From: Takakia lepidozioides
Lineage: Eukaryota > Streptophyta > Takakiopsida > Takakiales > Takakiaceae
Assembly: GCA_030704615.1 (NCBI GenBank)
Contig: CM060732.1
Span: 30,361,053 to 30,425,052 of the forward strand
Length of the DNA stretch: 64,000 nt
Direction: 5' to 3'
The stretch's first letter is position 1. Each line of letters starts with the position of its first letter. Of this stretch, positions 24,572-36,800 are shown one piece after another. The translations under genes and the position numbers were made by a program. The notes beneath the pieces were generated by a model, which was not told the DNA's origin, made no database searches, and saw nothing but the letters and a program-made list of their open reading frames with translations.

Positions 24572-26281
24572 AGACCATGACAAAGATGAAGACGAGCGAG
24601 GACATAGACCATGACCAAGACAAAGACGAGCGAGGAAGACCAAGACATGCAAAGGAGGAAAGAAGGACAAGGAGGGGAGTGTGATCACACACCCCCCCGA
24701 TCTGTAGTGAAGATCCGGCCGTTGTTGATTTCAAATATGAACACGTGTCGTGCATCCGACACTATGGCCTTTTCGACTTTGAGACGTTAAACCCTAAACC
24801 ACTTACAATCCTCCAGACAACTAGATGTAGTGATTCACACAACTGACATGGATCCGTTAACTTTTTTTCGTTCAAAATTAGGCGAAGGAAACACACTGCA
24901 ATGATGCCGTGTATGGCTCCGCTTTACATGCATTCTTGGAGAAAATGCGCATGATGTGTGAGAAGTGAACACAGTGCTCTGCCAAATGATTCAGCAAAAA
25001 CAAACTCAACTGTAGTGGTTCTCCCATCGCAGAGAAGGGTCCATTCGACACCCATCGCACCATGCCAGGTTGAGGTCCTCACACACACACCTACACACCG
25101 AGAATTTGCGAACCCACATCAGCTGGGAGAACATGGAAATTACCCCGTGGATCACATGCAAGCATGAATGAGAAATGGGTTTATGTTACATGGGAGATTT
25201 TGGTGTACCTGCGCGACATGCAACTCTGTCTACATACTCCATAAGTCGCTGTCCCAAGACCCAAGTGGACAGGGGAGGCCGGTGAGTCTGTACCACAAAT
25301 GGTAATCATACAACAGAGGGTACTGCTGCCCAACGTGCAAAAGCCGCCGGCTGCAGGATGCTAGGCATGCGAACTCGGGCACAACACGCCTCCTCTGCAC
25401 CCCACTCCGTCCCAACCAGTGCAAAACAACCGTGCATGCATTGACTGCCCTCTGGCTTTCTCTCCAGGCATTTGGGGGTCTGCGATCTGCTACACGTAAG
25501 TGTCTTTGAATGCGACGATCAAAGGATCCGGTCACTTGCAGTTGCCGTCTCAAGGGCAGCATTGCAAGAATCAGAATTAAGTAAGAAAGATGGTGGAAGA
25601 AGCTGCAAACAGCAAATGAGTGAAGTGGCAGGGCGATGCTCCATTTTTAACATGCTCCCCTTCCCGCCATGGTGATAGAGCCACACAAATGGACTCCCTT
25701 CCCGCCACGGTGCAATTTCACGGCAACGGAACGGGATTGTCCGCCGAAACGTGATTTGGAGATGGCCTAAGACAAGTGGCGCAGGTTCTGGCCTTGTAGT
25801 CAGGTTGTTCACACTTCAATGCACACATTTCATACACATTCAACCATATGCCCAAGATCACAACGTCGTCAATCGTGAAAATTGAAATTCCACGTACGTC
25901 CTCCGATTCCTCACACACACACGAACTGTAGAGACAGGTCGTTTTCCAGGATGTCGTTGTTTGAGTCGATTTTGGTCATTTCTCTCAGTGTCTTGTTGAA
26001 AAGATTCTAGTTATGATGGGAAGCATTGTGATGGCTTTTAAATGGTTTGCTGTTGAGTTAACTTTTCATCATGTTGTGGAATCTACCGGTTGGTATAAAA
26101 TGTCAACTGTCTTCTCTTCCAAAGGATGTGCGGCTGAACCTTTCAAATTGAGATTGCAGGAGGAGGGAATTGACGGTAGTGAAATGGGAGTGGCAGAGCC
26201 AAATTGAGGAATCTTGCAAAGGAGAATCCGGCCCCCTGCAACGGCGTGCACAAACAGCATTGAAGAGGCTCCCCAACAAAA
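24572..26281. other. Divergent intergenic region of CACTA element
   Basis: 1.7 kb between the starts of the Transposase_24-like gene (-) and the TNP2 gene (+). It should carry both promoters. No protein family recognised in either direction. It contains ACTGTAGTG at 25009-25017, a candidate CACTA end or subterminal repeat, and a repeated CCCTTCCCGCCA(T/C)GGTG motif near 25660-25710. Confidence 0.45.
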
Positions 26282-29211
26282 ATGAGTTCCCCTCGCCCAT
26301 GCGGAGGACTTCCAATTAATCACCCCTATAGACAGAACACCCGAGATGACAGGTTGTGGGAAAGAGAAGTGGCACGTGCCCGAGCCCTTGGGCTTTCAAG
26401 GATGCCATGCCCATGTGAATGTTGTTTGGGCACTACAAGTAGATCTGAGGACGGTGTGCGCACACATCTCCTTCACCACAAAAGACATGAAGCATTTCGG
26501 GTGTGGATTGGAGATGGACCTGCAGACGAAGACGATGAGGAGTGGGCACAATTGGACAATGCACACCCCCGAGGGAGCCATACAGACAGGCCAGACGAGG
26601 ACTATGTCATGGGCGCAGGACATGAACCAGGCATGGACGGAGGGGTGGAGATTACTCGAATGTTGCAAGAAGCATTCCACATCATGGACGATGCTGAAGA
26701 GGGGGACGGCGCTGCGACAACTGGGGATGGTGATGACGTAGGAAATGAAGGCATTCACGTGGGGGAAGGCGTGGAAGGAGGTGGAGATGGAGAATTGAAT
26801 TCTGCACACATGACACTAGAAGAAGCATGTGTGCCACTGTACGAGGGATGCAAATCCACAAAGCTTGTGCCACCATGCTGTTGATGAACCTGTGCACAAC
26901 CCACGGTGTCTCAGACCATTTTGTGGACGAGTTGTTCTCTTTGCTTCGGCTGAACTTGCTTCCACAACCAAATGAAATGCCAAAAAAGCTGTCACATGGC
27001 CAACCAAATGATTGGGAAGCTCGGCCTCAACTACGTGAAAATACATGCATGTCCAAAAGGACATGTACTTTTCAGAAGAGAGTACAAGGATGCTATGGAG
27101 TGCCCCAAATGCGGTGCGATACCATGATGTGGGCAGGTTACAACAGCCAGCCAAGGTGTTGAGGCACTGTCCCCTTATCCCCCGTCTATTACGAATGTAC
27201 AAATGCAAGACCATTAGTGAGCTCATGACTTGGCATTCCAGGAATGCCTCAAACGATGGTTTGGTAAGGCATGTCCCAGATTTCCCTTGCATGGAAGCAT
27301 ATAGATGCAACTTGGCCCGATTTTGCGAGGACCCACGCAATGTGCGATTGGCTGTATCTACGGATGGAGTAAACCCATACGGATCAAAGAGTTGCACATG
27401 GTCCACATGGCCGGTGCAGTTGGTGGCATACAACCTGCCACCATGGTTGACAACAAATAAATTCTTTGTCATGTTGTCTCTCTTGATTCCAGGCAAGGAG
27501 TCCGTGACAAATGCAAACATAGATGTGTATTTGCAACCATTGATTGAAGAGCTACATGAACTATGGATTGGAGTTGAAGCTTACGACATTTTGAAACCAG
27601 TAGGGCAACGGAGTTTCACCCTCCGTGCCATACTCATGTGGTCAATCCACGATTTCCCCGCATATGGCCTTGTTGCGGGTTGCAAGACGAATGGCTACAA
27701 AGGGTGCCCCATTTGTGGGCCCTATGTGGATTCACGGCACTCAAAGCCACTAGGGAAGACAATATACATGGGGCATCGACGTTACCTTGCAAGAAACCAC
27801 CCCTACCGACGAGCAGGAAGGCACTTCAATGGATGTGTTGAAAAGAGAATGGCACCAAATGCTGTGACGCCGGAGGAGACATTGCAATTTGCAAAGGAGA
27901 AAGAGGCGTTCATGGAGATTGGAGGGAGAGACGGAAGTAGTGCGGATCCAGCCATGGAGCACGGGGTGAAGCGCCGGACAATCCTTTGGGATTTGCCATA
28001 CTGGAAGGTGCATGAATCCCCCCCCCCCCCCTTCACTCACTTTCTTTCACATTGTGCTTCCTGGAATTACCTTTACTATCAGGAGTCCTTCCACCAACTC
28101 CTAAGTCAGTGTAACTACTATGCAGTAGATGTTGAAGTCGTACACCTCACTGTGGAGAGGATCGTGGAGTTGTTGAAAGCAGAATGTAGTAACATGGACA
28201 ACTTTTGCCACATATTCTACTTTTTTGCCCATAGAACTTGGTCTCATGGGAGGACATTTGGCATTTCAGAACCTCTTGCAGCGGTACCTCCTGGACCCCA
28301 TGCATTGTGAGAAGAACTTCTGCGGGAACATTCTGAAGACTATCTTTGGGGAGAAGGATACGATAAACGTACGAAAGGACATGGAGATTGAAGGGATACG
28401 GTCACATCTATGGCTAAGGCATGATCCAAATAGACCAGGCAAAGTCCTCATGCTAGCAGCATCATACGTCCTGACCAAATCAGAGCAAGAGGATTTTTTG
28501 AAGACATTGGGAGCCATGAAAGTGCCAACCGGATTCTCGGGTGCTTTCCAAAAGCATGCCATAAACAAGAAATGGTCGGGGATGAAGTCACATGATCTAC
28601 ACGTGATGATGCAACAGATTTTGCCAGTGTGCATTCGGGGTACGATGGCGCTAGGTCCTCGAACAGCCATAATGCGTGTAAGTCGAGTGTTTAGGAAGAT
28701 TTGTGCGAAGGTGTGGGATCCGAGGGACATTACATCGTTGCATGAGGATGTGGCTATGACCCTATGTTTGCTGGAGAAAGAATTCCCTCCATCATTCTTT
28801 GACGTCATGACGCACTTGCTAGTGCATCTTGTAGAGGAGTTGCATGTGTGTGGGCCCGTAGCCAGCCGGTGGATGTACCCCATGGAGAGGTACATGAAGG
28901 ATCTGAAGGGGTATGTACGCAACATGGCACGGCCAGAGGGGAGTATGGCGGAGGGCTACATCCGCGACGAAGCCCTGGGCTTCATGACAGAGTATATGTC
29001 TTCATTTGATGCAATACAACGACGGGTGTGGGACAAGAACGAGGAAGAAGGAGTTGTAGGCGAGGTCCTAGAAGGTGGTGGAACAAAGCGTGCCATGAGC
29101 CCGCGCCTTCGGGATGTGGCACATGATTATGTGATGGTCTTTGTATGCTGGAATTACATATATATTGTCACAAGTCATTCCGGCCACTATGGGAGTGGGA
29201 TCGTGTACTAA
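26282..29211 (+). pseudogene. CACTA TNP2-type transposase (Transposase_21)
   Basis: Starts at ATG 26282 (MSSPRPCGG..), with an acidic Asp/Glu-rich N-terminal region. Core: LPQPNEMPKKL, then a Cys-rich segment (ECPKCGA) in another frame, then STDGVNPYG, TWPVQLVAYNLPPW, LLIPGKE, VYLQPLIEELHELW, MWSIHDFPAYG, GCPICGPY, YMGHRRYL. An intron of about 230 bp follows (28008-28234, AAG/GTGCAT to ATAG/AACTT). The last exon has LLDPMHCEKNFCGN and a DUF4218-like stretch (PPSFFDVMTHLLVHL, YPMERYMKDLKGYVRN). The frame changes at ~26860, ~27010 and ~27110, so the copy is damaged. Confidence 0.85.
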
Positions 29212-29558
29212 CAGGGTGCTTCAGACGACTACAGAGGGTGTTTCGTAGATCTTGGTTGTTGCTTGCAAGTGATTATGAAGTAGGCTGCATCACTACAGTG
29301 TGCTTGAAAGGACACACACTCTGCATGTGGCATGCATGTACAGCACGGTGTTGGTCAGGGGGACTGAGTTGCAGCTTCTATTTGGTTTCTGCCAGAAAGT
29401 ATGCAGCGGAGAAGATCCGCCTGAAAACGGAACGGAGTGCATTTGCAAAAGCATGGCGGAGGGGCGGTCGTAGGTGCAGATCCCCGGTGGATTACCCCAC
29501 AAGTGGTTCCCGGAGTGGTCGCGGACATGCAGTCGAATCGGAAAAGACACGAATGCTT
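29212..29558. other. 3' flank of TNP2 gene
   Basis: No gene by itself. A short reading (LPHKWFPEWSRTC, ~29485-29530) resembles the extreme C-terminal region of TNP2-like proteins, so a last exon may hide here. No CACTA right end (..TAGTG) could be placed with confidence. Confidence 0.3.
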
Positions 29559-31808
29559 CTAGTGTTTGGTAGACTGTTGCATCCAGGCGTTGTGAACAGT
29601 CTCCGCCAAATTACAGGATGGCATGTCGGCCAAGTCCTCCAAGGACATGTCCTGCAGGAGGCATTGCATGCAAATGTGAGGAACGAAAGGAAATGGAAGA
29701 GGTTCTGCAAGTGACAATCCAACAACCCCAAACAAACAGGCACGATGCAAAGTGAAATTTGTGTTTCTGGGATTGAAGAGGCTTACCGTCGTCATGAAAG
29801 CTCCCCACTGTCTGTACCTGAAGTGCCAGAAAACCAACCAGTCCTCCAACTCCTTCAGGTGGATACCAGTAGCAGCACCAGAGGAGAACCACCAAGCCCA
29901 GATTGCTTGGTAAGTGCTCTCAGCTTCTCCCATTGAGGTGACATTTTTGTACTTGAGGCAGAGCCTTCTGTGCTCCAACTGGAGGTCAGGGCAAATGCAG
30001 TGCTTTGTATGACGTGCCAGAGATTGACTCCAATGGAAGAGGCATGTGCGCTCCCTATTTTCCATTGGGACTTTAGGATCCCCCGAACCAAACACACGCC
30101 GCACTGCATTGAAATTTGCCTGTGCACTATCAGCCATGAAGCCCGCAAAATTTGTGTTCTGCACTCCATTGCGCTGCATGACGGCCAGGAGCGAATTCCA
30201 CATGAGCATCTGGGATTCAGTGTCCTCCGACTGCATATCACAAATTGCTATGGAGAGCACACGCTGGTATGCTGGATCGTACATATGGCACGCCATGGTT
30301 GTCCAACCCTTCACCCATTTGCAGTGATCAAACATTAACCAACATTTAGACAAAAGTCCTCCAGGTTACATTCGGCGGACTATGCTCACACCACTGTCTT
30401 TGCCCACTGTGGACATCTTGAACAAATACATCTTGGACGAGCCCTGGCCAGGGAAGATACTGTTTTGAATGAATTCATAGCAACTCCTCCGTTTGAGGTC
30501 CATAATGTTGTCCATGAATCCAACACTGCCTGTGCCCATTCTGAGTGCATTCACCTGGTTTCGAATATTGGGAGAGCTCAACACAGAGAAATGGTCCATC
30601 ACTGCATCAAGCGAATCTGCATCCAGCATTGGTTGTGTTGCATCCCCTTCACCCAGTATGTGTTTTTCCAGGAATGCCTTGCTAGCTGCAAGCGCTATAG
30701 TAGAAGGTGTTGCACAAGGGGCATTGTGGAACTCCTGCTTCAGCAGATTTCTAGCGATGTCCACGCTATCCCTGCAACTTCTTTTTGACACAGGATGCTC
30801 GTGTGTACCCATATGAATGCAGGCACGAGTCACTGTCTTGCATCGGTGTGCCACCTGGTACATACGAGTGTGGCACACAGAAACACAAGACGGGGAAAGT
30901 TTGCAGAACCTGCACACAAAAGTATTGGTCTTGGGAGGGGCAATCCCTGGGGTGAAAGGATTCAGGGGCACACCTTCCCACTCACTTTCGTTTGGTTTAG
31001 CGTTGTTTCTCAGGCAAGGGCAGGAAATATTCACGCACTTGCAATGCCCAACGCAAACCGACCTTCGAAATTTCAATCCAATGTCGTTGTGGATGTTCGA
31101 TGTTTTTGTCCTGCACCAAGGGTGCCCGTCATGTTTTTTGTCCATGCCCTGCAGAAGCCCAGCTAGTCCACTGGAAGACGTGGGAGGGTTGAGCTCGAAC
31201 CAGATGTCCCCATTAAACTCTGCTGGCACATATTGAACCCGCTGCACCCGAAGGGACTCCCAATCAACAAAACACAGCTCGCTCTTGCACCCAGACACCC
31301 CTGCGAGGGCTTTCAATTTTGGAATGACACTCGTTATCTCTTGCAATTCGTCATCATCCAAGAATGGAGTCTGCACTGGCGGAGGAATCTCAGAAACATC
31401 CTCCGAGGATGAGTCTGAAACAGTCATGAATGTGGTGGATGTCCTCACCTCTCGTTTCACATAAACTGGGCCCTTCTGCTGCACGACCGATGCTGCGGTG
31501 CCAGGGGTAAGTACTGATCCTGCTGATTGTCTTATCTATTTTCCAAGGACGCGGTATGTGCCTGGAATGACTCTCCACTTCCTTCCACACTCGCCAACCA
31601 ATGGTCCCTCCAAGTGCCCAAAATCCAAATTCTCATCCTTGTCATACACCTCTTTTTGAACAAGCAGAGAACCCAATTCCAGAGGGAACATTGTAACCAA
31701 CTCATCCTCATGAACAACTGCAAACCCATCGTCATCTGCAGTGGCTGTCAGTGGAAGACTACCTGCATTGGAATGAAATCGAGCGAGTCTATCTCCCTCT
31801 CTGGACAT
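29559..31808 (-). pseudogene. MULE transposase, element C (two stops, no SWIM)
   Basis: Close relative of the element A transposase, colinear from MSREGDRLARF to NLAETVHNAWMQQ. The zinc-binding region (HPWCRTKTSN, HEHPVSK), the FAGFMADSAQ motif and the CLFHW motif are all present. The stretch lost in copy A is intact here. In-frame stops interrupt it at 31536-31538 and 30366-30368. The intron seen in A is conserved (ends CTGCAG/GACATGTCC near 29650). The protein stops at 29559, before the linker and SWIM finger. A SWIM fragment lies 3.7 kb away on the other strand at 33296-33469. Confidence 0.85.
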
Positions 31809-32690
31809 GTTTTCCTACACTGACCCAAAGTTGCGATCCACAAAGGGTCCCCCGAACTGATAGCCCGCAATTCCCGAAAGGGGATCCACCCCAAACAAAC
31901 TGAGGTGAATAAGGCTAGCACTGACCCAAAGACTGCAGGCGATGCATTCAACGGATGTAAGAATGACATGCACGGCGAAACTCTCCACCGAACTTCGCAG
32001 TTTGCCACACTGAGAGACACCAACCAGAAAAACTGTTTTCAAAGACAAGAAGCCACAAGAAGCCGTGCTGTATTTGGATGAAAAGCAAACCCTGAACATG
32101 ACATGAAACCATCCATTATGAAAAGACGGCAACGACCCTGGAGACCAGTAAACAGGAAACCCCGAATCTAATGAGGTTGTGCTGTGCCAGAAGAGCACAA
32201 CACAAACACTGACACTCCGGGGGACACCTCGCATGAATGTGTGCAACACATCACCATTGCCGACACAAACTTTTATACTGAATGACCGCATTGCGACGGT
32301 GACGACGAAATGCAAACCGCTGGGTGGGCAGTACAACATACGTGGATGCATATGTGAAGCATCACAATTATTGCGAATCTGCAAGTACTGCTCGAAATTG
32401 AACTAGCAATAGATTTTTACGGCACTTCGGAATTCGAAAGAATGCAAGAAGGCTGCCATGTATTGGCAGCCGGCGAAGTACATCTGACATATATCACAAG
32501 TACATGCAACGGCATTGGAAGTGCCACCACTTTTTTTTTTGGATAATACAAAGACGCAGAAATGGATGAATTCTGTTCGCACACAATGATGACACCCGCA
32601 TCCAAATACGGTTAACAATGTCCATTTTTTATTTTGGTTACATGCCAAAGCAACCCTTGTTGCAAACGTCAAACTGGAGAGCTCTACAGG
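31809..32690. promoter_or_regulatory. Divergent promoter region, MULE-C
   Basis: Between the element C transposase start and the accessory first exon. No coding signal. It has a T9 run at ~32531 and otherwise nothing assignable. It is equivalent in position to 4061-4816. Confidence 0.4.
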
Positions 32691-32694
32691 CAGC

Positions 32695-33094
32695 GTGAGG
32701 AGCCCTTGTTTCCAGCGGAGGAGGAAGAGAAGGAAGTCGTTATACTTTACGAGCACTAGGGACAGGAATAGAGCCAGACATAGAATGAGGATGGAAAGAG
32801 TAGACGAAGAGGAAAAAGAGGAAGAAGAGGGCAAAGAGGAAAGTTTGGCAATGGAAGAGCCGGATTCTGGAGAAGACAGAACAGCCCGCCATACTTCCGA
32901 GAACAGGTGAGGAGGAGACTGCATCCGAGGGAGAATCGGACGCCAAAGATGATGTTGATGTTGGACTCACGAAGAAGCAGATAGTGGAAAAGAGGACGGG
33001 GGAGATGTTCCAAAACATGCCCGGCGTAGAGAGCAGTCCGAAGCGCAAAGGGTCTCTGGCGATTGGGGAGTCTTCTAGAGAAGCTAAAAAAAAG
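32695..33094 (+). pseudogene. MULE-C accessory gene, first exon only
   Basis: Matches the first exon of accessory A: RKRRKSLYFTSTRDRNRAR here, RKRRKSLYFTSLRERRRAR there, followed by an acidic tract and a basic end (PKRKGSLAIGESSREAKKK). The frame shifts near 32900. A donor-like AAAG/GTACAAG ends it at ~33094. The next sequence is two copies of the 116-bp satellite, so the ParB/Srx-like exons are missing. Confidence 0.65.
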
Positions 33095-33119
33095 GTACAA
33101 GTGATGTCCACACCTATTT

Positions 33120-33285
33120 GGAAGCTCAAATAGAGTGCGGCAACGCACACTGTTTGAGACCCTGTCTTTGTGCTTCATTTTTGATGTGAAAATCGGTCAA
33201 GTTGGGCCTGTTTGTCTGGTTCAATCCACCACTGATTGGAATCTCAAATAGTGTGCGGCAACGCACACAATTTGAGACCGTGAGG
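33120..33285 (-). repeat. Two copies of the 116-bp satellite core
   Basis: Two palindromic cores (..GTGCGGCAACGCAC..) with the TTTGGAAGCTCAAA and TTGATGTGAAAATCGG parts of the 13.4-17.6 kb satellite, inverted relative to that array. Relative to the accessory gene, the orientation is the same in both places. Confidence 0.85.
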
Positions 33286-33295
33286 GCGCTCTCGG

Positions 33296-33469
33296 CATGA
33301 GAGGGAAGTGGGTCCCCTGCAAGCATCGATATTACATATACCTTGTAATTATGTGCTGCGATGGTAAGAGAGACCAATTCATTCACCAAGCCACACTAGG
33401 CTACGGAGAAGTCATCACCCTTCTGCAGCAGGACACCTCACGTAGGGCTCCGCCAGATTCTCTTTGAAC
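33296..33469 (+). pseudogene. MULE SWIM-finger C-terminal fragment
   Basis: Reads RGKWVPCKHRYYIYL, RDQFIHQATLGYGEV and LLQQDTSRRAP to a stop. This aligns with the last ~55 residues of the element A transposase (RGKFIPCKHLYFIFL, RDNFIHQATMSFNEV, LLQRDTTHG). Only the second half of the SWIM motif (CKH) is kept. Confidence 0.8.
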
Positions 33470-33779
33470 ACATACGAGCCATGCCCACTTCCCATGCTGG
33501 TTTCCAGGTTATCGTGTGAAAACTTTACATTTAGGACAAACACATACATTTCGTTCACGGAACCAGGGCAAATGCACATGCCATTCATTGTAAGCGTCTA
33601 TCTGTGAATTGAAATAAAGTGTGTCAATCATTTTGAGCTCAAATCTGCCATATTTTCATATTCCTCTTTTGTGCAGGCATTGCAGACATGGTGCATGGTG
33701 GCCCCCTTTGTTTTGTCCATGGTAATAGGCCCTCTTCCTGCAATCCTCGCCTACAGGACCTACTTCTTCAGCAGATTTG
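33470..33779. other. Flank of MULE-C fragment
   Basis: No gene or repeat recognised. Confidence 0.3.
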
Positions 33780-33880
33780 TGCCGCTCACGCTTCCCTGAA
33801 GCTTGAGCTCAGCTCACGCTTTGCTGCTACAACGTGAGCTCGGCTCCCAGGCTCACGGGGCTGGGCTCACGCCGTAGCTA
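33780..33880. repeat. GCTCACG-rich subterminal cluster
   Basis: Several GCTCACG/CGTGAGC motifs in 100 bp, about 320 bp after the SWIM stop. This matches the position and motif content of 8757-8905 after the element A stop. The LINE starts immediately beyond. Confidence 0.5.
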
Positions 33881-36800
33881 CGCTGATCTGGAATGACTTG
33901 AAGGACCGGCAAAATTCTATTGACTAGCTTCCAAAGAAATCTCGAGATTTTGGCCTGTCTGTCCTTTCTCCAAACATCCTTCCAGATGTGTTGCCAATTT
34001 AGGGGTAGAGTGGGTAGATGTCCCCACTTGGCATTCCATTTGGCCTCAAAAGTAACCGAAGGTCTTAATAAAGAGTAGCCTAGCTTGACTTTGTATCCCA
34101 GAAAAGGATCATGCTTTTTAGACATCCAGTTCCATTCTGCTGGGTCGAATTGCATATGCAAAGGGGCAGTAAGAAACCAGTTGAAGGATCCAAAATAATG
34201 TTGCATATTCAAAGGAGGAATTGGATCGCATTTCCCATAGTCTTTGCAGTAAACTCTAATGGCGTACATATCCGATTCTAGCAAGTGAGACCACACTGGG
34301 GAAGTCACGGTACCATCAGATTGAACTTGAAATTTCCATCCAAAGATCAGATTCCCTATTCTGTGGATTGCATAAAGGGCATACTTAGAAGCAATGCCAC
34401 TGTCCCCCCCCAGCCAAACTGGCAGAGCCCTAATCTTGGAAGGAAAAGAACAAAGCGAAATCCACAATTTAGGAATGTTATTGACAATCTGATCCCAGCA
34501 TGCAGCCTTCCTAGGTGAAAGATTGCTGGTGGCTGTGGCTCTGGGTAGAATCGACCCTGATTCCCAAATGCGGAGGAAGCTGACAATCCCTACCTTCTCC
34601 CAGGATGCCCATTTTTTAGAGCGGGTAATTAAGGAGTCAGAGTCAGCATTGAGATTTCCAAATATAGGCTGCCTCATGGCTTCTTCCCTTGTCTTAGGGG
34701 TGGACTGGAAAAGATTGGGCCTCATTTTAATTCAGGCAGCCTAGATGGACTGCCACGCCTTTGAACCGAAGGAGAAGGCACAGGAGGATCGGTTACCATG
34801 GGTTATCCATCTCAATGACTCTGGCCAGGATGCCGCTAGAGGCCCCGAGTCTAGAATATGACATTTGACAACAAGGCTCCACGGAGATGAAAGATGAGTC
34901 AAAACCCTAGGCACCCATTTGGCCAATAAGGCAAGGATTTGAGATTGAGGGTCCAAAACCCCCAAGCCCCCGTTTTTTTCTTTTTTTCTTTTGAGAGATC
35001 TGGGCCTAGCTTACCAAGCTTCTTCTGTTTGGCATAGCCGGGGTAGCCCCCCATATGAAGTTGTGAGTCATGGTTTTAATCTGCGAGATAATCTTGGAGC
35101 TAGGGGACCAGACAGCCAAGGAAAACCATGAGGAAGATTGGATTACTTGATTAGCAACCAGAGCCCGCCCAGCTATAGACAAATGAATGGAGCACCAATG
35201 GCCCATTTTCTTCCTGATTTTGGCCAGAACCGCCTCGCATCTCTGCAGATCTGTGAGGTCATGACCCACTAGGTGCCCCAAAAGATTATGGGCTTCTCCA
35301 TTTTGAAGCCAACGAAGACCCAGATCCTCCCCTCAAGGCGCGATATGCGATGCCCCCGCTTGGATGGAAAGCTTGGAGAGAATAGCTACTGTCTTGGACC
35401 AATTTATCCGTAACCTTGATGCAAGGCAGAAGGTCTTTAGAGCCAGAAGGATGGCTGAGACGTTCGCTTGCGTAGAGTTGTCAATAAATAAGACAGTGTC
35501 ATCAGCGTATAAGGAGTTCTTGACTGAGGCAGGAGAGGCTAAAGATCTTGGGATTTTTAACCCTTGCAAGGAGGTATTGGCAGCATGCAAGTGACCGAGG
35601 GCATCCGCTGCGATGAGAAAGAGGAAGGGGGATAAAGGGCACCCTTGCCTTACTGACCTGTGTAATTGAAAGGATTTGGATAGAACTCCATTGACTTGAA
35701 CTTTACTAGAGGCTGAGAAGAGAAGGATTTTTATCCAAGACACGAAATTCCCTTCGAATCCTAGCTTCTGAATGATCCCTAGGAGAAGAGCCCAATCAAC
35801 ATTGTCGAAGGCCTTTTCGAAGTCCAACATTAGCACCGCTAGAGGCTGGTCCGAATGATGGGCCAAATGAAGAGCTTCTATCGCCAAAAGAACATTGTCT
35901 ATGATCATTCTATTTTGGATAAACCTAGTCTGCTCTGGACGCACCAGCCTGGGCAAAAAGAGCTGAAGCCTCATGGCGAGAGCCTTGGCTATGATCTTGT
36001 AAGAAGAATTAAGCAACATAATGGGCCTGTAGTTGGTAATCAAGTCACGATCCCCTTTAATTACCCCTTGAGATAGTTGGGAAGGCATAATGCCCTTGGC
36101 CTGCACGTCATTGGCCATATGAAGGAATTCTTCCGAGACTGCAGACCAGAGGTGTCTGAAGAATTCAACCGGAAGGCCGTCCAATCCTGGGGATTTGAGA
36201 GAAGCCACATTTTCCAAAGCCAGCATGAGCTCCATTTCTGAGAAGGGACCATTAAGCTTGGCATTGTCCTGGGGAGTGAGAATAGAGGGGACAAAGTCCA
36301 GAACTGCACTTCTGCTGATGAGGGAATTCTCAGAGGCTGGAGGACGAGCAAAGAGATTTGAGAAATACTGTGGTGCCACCCCAGCCATTGCCTTTGGATT
36401 AACATGAAGCTCGTTGGATTGCTCTCGCAATGAGGAAATAGATGTAGAAGCCTGACGCTGCCTGGATTTATGGAAAAAATAGGCCGACATTTTTTCACCT
36501 TTTAGAGACTAGTTTATACCAGCTTTCCTACGGATATTGTCTTCTTTGATTGCACGCAGCTCTGCCAAGTTTTGTTTCGCCGTAGTGAGAGATTGATGGG
36601 TCAAGGGCCCCACCAAACTAGACTCTATCAGCCATTGACAGTGAGAGATGCTTTTGATTAGGGCCTTTCCCTTACAATCCCTATCCATGGCTGCTTGAGC
36701 TGCCTTCCTTGTGCCAGCCAGCTTATGAAGAAATCTAACGGATGGAGAAGTGAATTGGTTACCCGCATCTTTCCATATTGCAGCAAGCTGCTAAATCACT

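Noticed and set aside
25230-25562. 110-residue minus-strand open frame in the CACTA intergenic region
   Set aside because: No recognisable domain, no splice or start support, and no copy elsewhere in the window.
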